A DNA stretch of 64,000 nt. Source: Solenopsis invicta. Lineage: Eukaryota; Arthropoda; Insecta; Hymenoptera; Formicidae. The DNA lies in assembly GCF_016802725.1 (NCBI RefSeq), contig NC_052678.1:3264501-3328500 (forward strand), written 5' to 3'. The notes below the pieces were generated by a model. That model was not told the origin of the DNA and did not search any database. It worked only from the letters and a program-made list of their open reading frames with translations. The position numbers and the translations under genes were made by a program. Shown here in pieces: positions 53,165-62,800 of this stretch. Within the stretch, counting starts at the first letter, position 1. Each line of letters begins with the position of its first letter.

Positions 53165-53549
53165 TGATGATATTATGTTCATTTAGAAACATTTTGCAAT
53201 ATAAATATCGAAAGATGCAAAGATTGATTTTTTCGTATAATTATGTTTAATTATATATATCAAGTATGATTAGTGTCTCCTTTAGTCCTTAGTTCAAACT
53301 ATTTTTGACAAGTAAGCGAAGATCAAATATCTCTTCCTCAAATTCATCTAATTGGCTAACTCACGAATAAAAAAATATTTGCTGTTGGAAGGAATTTATG
53401 AAAATCTCAAGAATAGAGATTAATTAATCGCAGACTTAAATCGTAGTTTGAAGAATTACGCTGTATAATTTTCGCTCTGTAGGTGTTCGCAGAGGACTAA
53501 GAAAGTTTTATATTCAACACTTATTATATTGTCGACTGGACTAACATTG

Positions 53550-53826
53550 CTATGATAGACTTAGCAGTGATCGTCCAGTTGTATATATTATCCAAATAAG
53601 GAAAATCCCGAATACTAATTTCAGCAGACAATCGGCGAAGTACAAGTACGTCAAGACTCGTCTCGCTCGTGGTAGTGTCGAAGGATCGTCCTTTAGGACA
53701 TATTGCCTCGTACCCAAGACGTACGCTAATATATATTCGTTCCACTGAATGAGCTTCGTGTCCATGAAAAATGTCCTTTTATCGGTGGGGCATAATTGAT
53801 GCTGCAAATCGCGTAGGTTGTCATTA
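53550..53826 (-). CDS. Fatty acyl-CoA reductase, last coding exon
   Basis: The acceptor is AATTGCAG before 53,826; one base completes H339. The exon has 277 nt ending in a TAG at 53,550-53,552. It encodes NDNLRDLQHQL, the WNEYILAYVLGTRQYVLKDD block and the final hydrophobic anchor, ending YTTGRSLLSLS. Confidence 0.92.
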
Positions 53827-56800
53827 CTGCAATTAAATTCATGTATCAGCAGAGTAAAAAATATTGATAAATTATTAATTATTTGAAATTGATGTGTACA
53901 TTGAGAAAAAAAAGATTGTTAACTAAATCTTTCAAATTAAATTGAATTTCTTCAATTCAAGTTTACGTATTTAAGTTAAATATTGAGGAGAAGAGGGCAA
54001 TGTGGCACCCATTTTCCACTTTATTGGATAATTTTGTTAACAAGCAATATTTTGTTTTCAAATGTAAACGATTATATTTGTCTAAATGATGTTTAATTGA
54101 TTCTAGTAAACTAAAAGTAATAAAATATTTTTTATTTAGGACGTGATTTATAAAAATGTGACGCACTACGTAATCGGTGGAAGAGAAAAAGTGGAGGTAA
54201 TATGATTAGTCCAAACATAAATTTTTGAAGAATTCATTTAGTTTAAAAAATATACGGTATTATATTATAAAATTATGTGTATATTTTAGTTACAGTACAC
54301 CGTAGCTTTTAAGCTTCACAATTCGAAAGTACTCAACAAAAATAAACTTTCTTGTAGTGTTTTGGAAAGGTCTTGAGATAAGCTACAAGAATATGTAATA
54401 AAAAGTTGGCAGTACCATTTGAAAAATTGAAGGTGTCCTTCAAGCAACTATTCAAGGTCAAATTAATGACACCATTTTATGTCCCCCTCGACATCATGCA
54501 ACTTTTGTCTGAAACATTTTTCTGTAAAACTTATATTTCCCGAGATATTTAGGTGTCCCGATCTTTTTGGGACATCCTATATATACATTTGTATGATAAT
54601 ACGCTCAAGTTTAGAAACAATAAAAAAGTATGCATAATTAAATGCTAAAACCTTGGAAAAGTACAGTCGAAGTGCACAAAAGTAAAAATGCCTTATATCA
54701 ATTTTCAACTAATTGTGTATTGATATATTAGCGTCACCTAATAACGATAAAACAGCGGGCAATTAAGTGAATAATTACACAAACACTTGAATTAGAATTC
54801 GTTGTCTAATAACGAAGAGAATAGAGATAGCCGTATTGTCTAAAGTAGCATTAAATACTTCATTTCCCTCTACATGTAGTTAAGTTAATTATATAAATGG
54901 TTAAACTAAAGTTTTTAAGTATTTTGCGTATTTAATTAAAAAGTACATAAATATTTGAACTAAAAAAATTTGGTCGAGTTGAAAGATTCAGTCAAATTGG
55001 CAATTTTTTTTCTCAGTATAGATATTTAAAATAGATTTAACTTCTTACTGGAAGATCCACTCCTTCATGGTAAAGTATTGAAGCAATTCTAATCCGTTGT
55101 TTACTCTATTTTGTGCTCGCACCATGAAGGGTGTTTTGCCAGTGACAATGAGTAGAATATCGAACAGATAGGCGGGTATAATGTGAAAGAATAAGAGGGC
55201 AAGCCAGTGTACAATTTTGGAGGAGGTCATTCTTCCACTGGGATACCAGAGCGGTTCTAAAACAAACGTATCGTTAGATGTATCGCATACTTTGCTGCAG
55301 ATGTTGTAAATTCTATGTAATATTCCTTACGCGAGAAGGCGTTTTGGCGTACATATTTTTTCATGATTACATATATGCTACCCCAAGAAAACGAGTTCTC
55401 CATGTTTGTCGTGGCATTCAGAAATTTTGGCTTGGGAAATTTCTTCGTTCCGACTTGCCAAGCCAGAGCGATCGTCGCATTTACGGCCATATCGCAGGGC
55501 ATTAGATTGGCGATGTTATTTGATTTGCAGAGTATGGATCGTATCATCCCTTTGCCCGTGCCGACGAATACTGCAGTCGCGCCATTTATGTTGTCCACCC
55601 AGCCGGGCACAGGCTCTTTATAAGACGGTGCCACTAAAATCATAGTCGATGTTTCACTACTGATGTAATTGTGATACGGACAAATTTACAAAAAAAAAAT
55701 GCTTATCTATTCTACAACTGTAGAATAACTTTTTCCACACGAAGCTTTTTTCGGAAATAGTGAATGTAAAAAAGATTGATAAATCTGATTTTCTTAAAAA
55801 GGAAAGTATGTGAGAAAATTTTATTTGTTTTGTTATTTTATTATTATTATATTAATTTTATATTTTTATGTAGAATATATGTAGTGTTTCATTTTCTCGA
55901 AACACGACGAGATTTTGGTTGATCTCGATCTTGTCCCGGAAAAGTCCCGATAATCAAGTCTCGTCTCAATTAAGCTCGCTCTCGTCTCGTCTCGATCTTG
56001 TGTCGGTCTCGTCACGTGATCTTGATGCACCAAACGGTGCCGGTAGAAGGCACGGATTTAGGACTAGAGGGACGCATAATGTCCTACTTTTGGCAAGAGG
56101 AGGTGTTCTCTCAAGCTTGCAGGGAAAACCGTTGTCCGCCATATTGGTTTTAAAAACTTATACATAGATATGTGTAAGTGACATCCCGTTTGCGTTGTGT
56201 TAGTGTGATAGCTATAAAGTTAGGTTAGATACTCGAACTTATTCGTCTTATTCATCAACATTAATTCACTCTTTTAAAAATAAAAGTGGTAAAATGCATA
56301 GTACCGGAATGTTTCACGACAAATTTTTTAGACAAGTATAAAAATAAATTTCAGAAAGTATTGGAACGAAATATAAAAAATAATTTCCACAGGTAAAAAA
56401 TTATGTTAATCTATTAATACATATTTTATTTTTATTAATATAAAAGAATGTTTTCTTTGTTAATACTATTGGTTATGTATCTGTTGATACTTTATTTATT
56501 TGAAGCAAAAAGGAAAAAATTATTTTAAATTATTTTATATTTTATCAGAGTTTATTTTTTAATTTGCTTTTATATGTAAAATATTATTTAATATGTTTGT
56601 CATACTAGCTTATTACATTGCTAAATGTATTATACGTTATTAAATAATTAAAGAAAAATTTAATGTAAAAGATTAACAAAATTTTAAACTTTATTATTCT
56701 GTACTGTTTATGTCACACATACACTGCACATGTTTTAATGTGTGCGATCTTTGAAACCAACATGGCGGCCCTTCCGCCCGGTGCGAACGTGCCTCTGTAG

Positions 56801-59800
56801 GTTATGCACCTTGTAGCTTATAACCGTGTAGGTTATCCCTGTATTCCTAAGTTCATGATACCGTGCCATCAGTTTGCATTCTATTCTTTTATGTAAATGC
56901 ATATATGTGTCCGCATATATGTGTATATATGTATATGTATATATGTATTTCGTGCACGACTTATCGTATATGCGTATAACAGTTTATGTATAACAGTTTG
57001 TGCTGTATTATCAGTTAGTGTTATTCTTTGCTTCCTACGTGATTCTTTAAATTTCCAATTTGATGCGTAAAGTTATATAATTTTCAGTGATTCGATAATA
57101 AATTATTGATAATAATTTTTTTCGTAAACATTTACATATTAACACATCCCATACAGCACAGTAAACTGCAAAAACATTGTTGCAACATTACTGCAACATT
57201 GTAACATTGCTGCAACATTACAACAATATTGTTTTGTGCTGTATGGGATGAGAAGTATAGGGGAGTATCCCGATTGGACACGTAACGATTGGACGCAGTA
57301 CCCCAGCAAACGAGAAATAATTGAAAAATATTTAGGATTATTAAATAGAACAAAATTAAATCCAGTTTTTGGATTTTTTGAATTCGTTTTCTATCCGTAA
57401 TCCATTTGAATAATTACGGATTGGCTATTTGCTTTCTGTATCTTATTCAATATACATAAAAGTAAAATGTGCGACTTATTCATTTGAATCCGTAATTATG
57501 GATTAGTTATCTGCTTTTGATATATATCATATTCAATATTCAATGCAATGAACGTGAGTCTATTTGTTTGAATTGGCCATTTGTTTTTGGTATCATATTC
57601 AATGTACAATGCAATGAATTATATTTAACTACCCTAACCGCACAACCATCCATATGTCAATTGTAAATCTACTTTTCTAAGTCAGGCTTCGGAGCTGTAA
57701 GTCGACTTTGCATAGACGTCTGCAGACGTCCTTCAAATATTGACTTTACGACGTCTAAAAAAAGGCACACGTCCTGTAGTCCTGTGTGCATCATGTATTG
57801 TTGAGAAACATAAATACTCATATCAATAGACAAAATAGGTCCATATATGAAAAAAGCTTGGTCTACATCCCAATGAGCAAACAATATTTTTTAATTGGTT
57901 TTTTAATAAAAATTTTTTCATATTTGATTTAATTATTGTATTATATTGATATATATTTTCTAATTGCATTCTTTTTTAAACAAATAACAGAAAAGTTATT
58001 CCAGAAGCTATTTTACATTTGCGAAATTAGTAAAAAAACTATAATTTTATATTTGTTTATATAAATAATATGCTTTAATTATACATATTTCATTTTTTCG
58101 ATAACGTATATTGACCTGATCTAACAATTATATACACATATCAGTATAAAGTGTTCACAGGTCATCATGAGAGATCAGTTCGCAGCGATCACGGAGGTCA
58201 AGCAACGTTCACCGGAGTCGCGACTTGGATGGGTGACCGCTTGAAAATTTCGGAAAAAATTCCTAAAAAATTGATTTTTTTTGCAAAAATTGTTTTTGAA
58301 AATATCACAAAAATATTGTTTTGCTCACGTAGATTCCATTTGAATGATTTACGTAAAAAAAATGCAATGAATTATATTTAATTAGAGATATAGGAAACGG
58401 ATTCAATGTGTTCAGTTTCTATAAAATTCAATACTTTTTCGCGGATTCAGAAACATGATTCATATGGATTTAACCAATCTAATCATTTCTCGTTTGCTGT
58501 ACGATTGGAAACGTAATGTTGGAAACCGCATGATTGGAAATCATACTATTGGAAACTGCATGATTGGAAACCATATTATTGGAAACTGCACGATTAGAAA
58601 CCGCACGATTAGACACCGCACAATTGAAAACCTAACCTCGTTGGTAGCAAAAGACTTGGACCGAGTGGGTGCGGGTAGGGATGAGGGTACAGTCCCTTGC
58701 ACCCCTCTCCGTGCGTATATGTGTGTGTATGTGCATGGTAACGTGACGACGTGGTTAGGTTTCCAATCGTGCGGTGTCCAATCGTGCGGTTTTCAGTCGT
58801 GCGGTTTTCAATCGTGAGGTTTTTAATCGTTACGTCTCCAATATTACGTTTCCAATATTGCTGTACAATGTCCAATAATTTAAGGCGTCACCTTTAACAA
58901 AGTTGAATAAGTTAATTATATTTTAACAAGAATTATAATCGTTTTTTATAATCTAAATTAATGAATCAAATTATTAAAGTTAATGGCGTATAAAATTAAT
59001 TTAGTTGCGTTAACAATTACCAGAACAAAAGACTAACTTATTTAAAAGTTACATTAAAATTACATTAACTTATGTTAATTTTGGAAAACATTAAATTAGA
59101 AATGCTGTAATTTTGTAAAGTTAAATTACTCAACACAATTATAATATTGAATATTAAATAAATTTAATACTTTGTATAAATCAATTTTATACGAAATGAC
59201 AATAAAATACTGGTTTTTATGTGGACATATATTTTTTTATAATGGTTTTCTTTTATATAGGCAAATTTTTTACTTAGGAAAGGTATTAATAAATTAAAGG
59301 TTATATGTTTAAAAAAATAATTATAGCTAAAATTAAATATTAATTTATTAAAAATGATTTAAACTATGTTAAAAGTTATTAGCTCTTCAATTTTAATGTT
59401 TAACTTTTTAATTAATTACTACCTATTGCTTCTTATTCCGTTGTTTACAACGAAATGACATATTGTATTCTACATTTGTAAAAGCAAAGATCGAAGACAT
59501 TTTGAGAAAAGATTCCTTACCTATCGACGGACGTATGATTCCTACGGGTAGTCCGCACTTCGACACCAATTCCTCGCTGAGTGCCTTACTGTAGGCGTAC
59601 GTGTTCGGTTGCTTGCCCAATAATTTCGGTTTTATTGACTCCAGGATATCATCCGTCATCGTATTGACCAAGCTGATGATTGTTTCTGGCGAGATGCTAG
59701 ATGGGTAAGCTCGTTCTTCCAATACGGACTCGCCACATTGGCAAAAAGACGTTGACATATGAATAAAAGACTCTAGTAGAGGCATCTGAAATAAATGCAC

Positions 59801-62800
59801 TGTTTTATATCCTCTTTTTTATCGAGTAAAGTTCTTCCTTTTAATATCGAAATAAGTTAGTAAATTAAAATTTATGCGTTTCAAAAATAACTAGATAAAG
59901 TTAAAAATTAAATTATTAAAAATTATTTGACAAGGACAAGTACGGAAATGTCGTCCTCCGATTTTGACGATCGAGCCTTTAAAGGTAGGTTGTCTCACTT
60001 GTATTATATCATTGTATCCATTGCGTATCACGATCAGTCAAGTGTGGACGGGGCGCCGAATTGTGTCTGCACCGTCCACTTGGCTGATCATGGTACGCGA
60101 TCATAAATACGATACGGTAATACGACACAAGTGGGGACCCACCTTAATATGATGTATCAAAAGAAGAGACATGTATTTTTTTGTACGTGCCCGTTCTTAT
60201 TTTTAAGGGGTGATATATATCTTTTTGAAGAGAATCGATATTTTTCTTTTAAAGCGAATTTTGCCGAAACTACAAGAGATAGAAGAAAATGTTCTGAATG
60301 AAAGTTGAATGGTTTGAAAAGTACTTTATACTTAAAGTACTCTTTAAGCCATTCAACTTTTATTCAGAACATTTTTTTTTATCTCTTATAGTTTCGACGA
60401 TATTTGCTTCGAAAGAAAGGTATAGATTTTCTTTGAAGGAGTGTTTCACCCTGTTATGTATTATAGATCGTATATAAGAAAAGCGTCTTATTTCGAGATG
60501 CATCCTCGAGGAACGAGGGAAGGGACATCGTTTTCGGAACATGAGTTTAAGTAAGCCCATACAAAAAATAGGAGAAAAAAGAAACAATATTCAATGTCAG
60601 AATGTAAAATAAATAAATAAATACACATAAAAATAATAATACATATAATAGATAAAGAGCTGTACAAGTCAAGATAATAAAATTGTAAGAAGGAAAAAAA
60701 TTTTGTTATGTTTTGACTTTACTAACGTAAAGTCAAAATATAACAAAAAATAATAAATAAAGAGCTGTAGGAGTAAAATAATAAAATTGTAAAATGGAAT
60801 AGATAACATGAAAAGAATAGTATAGAGTGAGTCCTATGAGTCCCGAAAACTATATCCTAAATGATGCTGGTACGAATGCACATAACAAAGAATTGTGAAA
60901 CGAATAAGGTAAGAGAATTGTCGAAACAGAATGATATGAGTTGGAAAAAGTTGGGGCGGGGGGTGGGGGAGGAGGATAAAACGTTAAGGAGAGGAAATAC
61001 GATCGAGAATAGGAAGATACGCGTCAGAAAGCAGTTTGGTATCACTTTGTTTGTTGAGTCCTTTTTGTTGTCTCTTTATGTGCAACATTTCAGATATCGA
61101 TTTTTTTTTAAAGGATGGTTCTTTATCTAAAATTTCTACATTATCTCAATTAAAATCATGATTGTTCTCGATGCGATGTTTCGTAATAACGGAAAGAGAA
61201 CTGGATTTTCTGATATCCGATTTATGTTCCGTGACTCTTGTTTTAAGCTGACGTTTTGTCTGTCCCACATAAGACGACTCACAATTTCTACAATTAATTT
61301 TGTAGACTACGTCATTGCACGGTAATCGGTCAATGTGGTCTTTTCCCGCGGTTATAAATTTATTAAGTTTGAAGGGGATTGTAAACACTACGTTGCAGTC
61401 ATACTTATTAGCGAAAGACAAAAATTTATCTGATACCGACTTGATATAAGGGATCGTGAAATACCTTTTCGCACCTACGTCGGCCACGTTGGTGTCATTT
61501 TTATAAAAAAAGGTGTTTTAATCTAAAATGAATTATGGCAAAAATAAAATTTAAAGGATAGTTATTGTCAAGTAAAATATTAATCATAAGAGTGAAATTT
61601 TTTTGATGAAACTGTGAATGTTATAATGAAATTATTCTGTCCACCATACCAAAAACAACACCTATTTTATGACAGAACGGGTAATGCAAAAGGAAATTAA
61701 GGTATCTTCCCGAAAAAGTGGGTTTACGATACTGATCAAAAATAATCACATTGTTGCGTTTTATCACTAATACGTCAAGAAAACTGATTTTTTCTTCTCT
61801 CTCTATCCCCATTGTGAATTGCAGGCGGTTTTGCACGAAATTAAAAGTGTCAAGAATACAGGATAATGAATATTCGGATGCTGTCAGTATAATATCGTTT
61901 AGGTATCTAAATAGAACGGTAGATAGAACGGAAGGTTTTTTATCGCAGTACATTCCAAATTGTACTGAAGATGACCAGTTATTAAACAGTCGAAACGTTC
62001 ACTTTATTTACATTTGTATTTATTTTGTATTGGCGCACAACACCCTGCACGGTCCTAAAGCTCTTCTTGTCTCATTTAAAAAAAAGTGTACAAGTAAGAA
62101 TTTTTTTTAAATAAAAAGCAACTAAAATATTACCCAAAATATAACACAATATATCAATATATATAATAACACGGTTGTAAGTAAAACAAAATTTTCAATT
62201 TATATATTATATAAGTCAATTAATATTTATTTTAATATTATATAACTATTTATACGATAATGATAGTTTAAAAATGTGATAACATATAATTACATGTAAT
62301 TATAGTTTGATAATGATATTAGTATGCTAATATTAATTGCTAGTGTATATTTTCTATTAGTGTTCATACTAGTTAATTTCTCTTCGGTCATTATACATAA
62401 AATCAAACAGTATTTGTTTAGGAGTTACCGAAATTGTGAGCCTAACGTGATCGTGGGCCCGACGTCTAATAGGTACGTCTCCCGAAAGGAGGGGGAACGT
62501 AAGAGCTCGCGCTACCGGTGAGGAGTCGTGTAGGGAGAGTCGTGAAAAGATAGTCGTAGACAACGCACGAGAGTTCTGCTCTAATTTTAAGTGAAATTCT
62601 ATTAACATGACGCGAGCGACAAGCTGTTAGAAAATGAGAGTGTTGGAATAAACTTATAAGACTTGTCATCATGGTGCATCATTCATTAAGACGGAGGAAT
62701 TTGGAGCTCCCACGTCCAGATTCGTAATTTTAAAATAATTCGCCTTGTAAGAAGGTTCGACCCAATAGCGGCGCGTGGAACTTTCGACGGCACGGCGTGA

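Noticed and set aside
57669..57884. 71-codon minus-strand frame in reductase intron 2
   Set aside because: No similarity to reductase or other known domains and not flanked by matching splice sites.
58455..58875. Frames of 88-120 codons on both strands
   Set aside because: They translate the inverted 15-bp repeats of the foldback element.
60861..61130. 89-codon plus-strand frame
   Set aside because: Lysine/arginine-rich translation of purine-rich intron sequence with an overlapping antisense frame; no motif.
62324..62672. Three short overlapping frames
   Set aside because: They fall in or across the second solo LTR and lack any domain.
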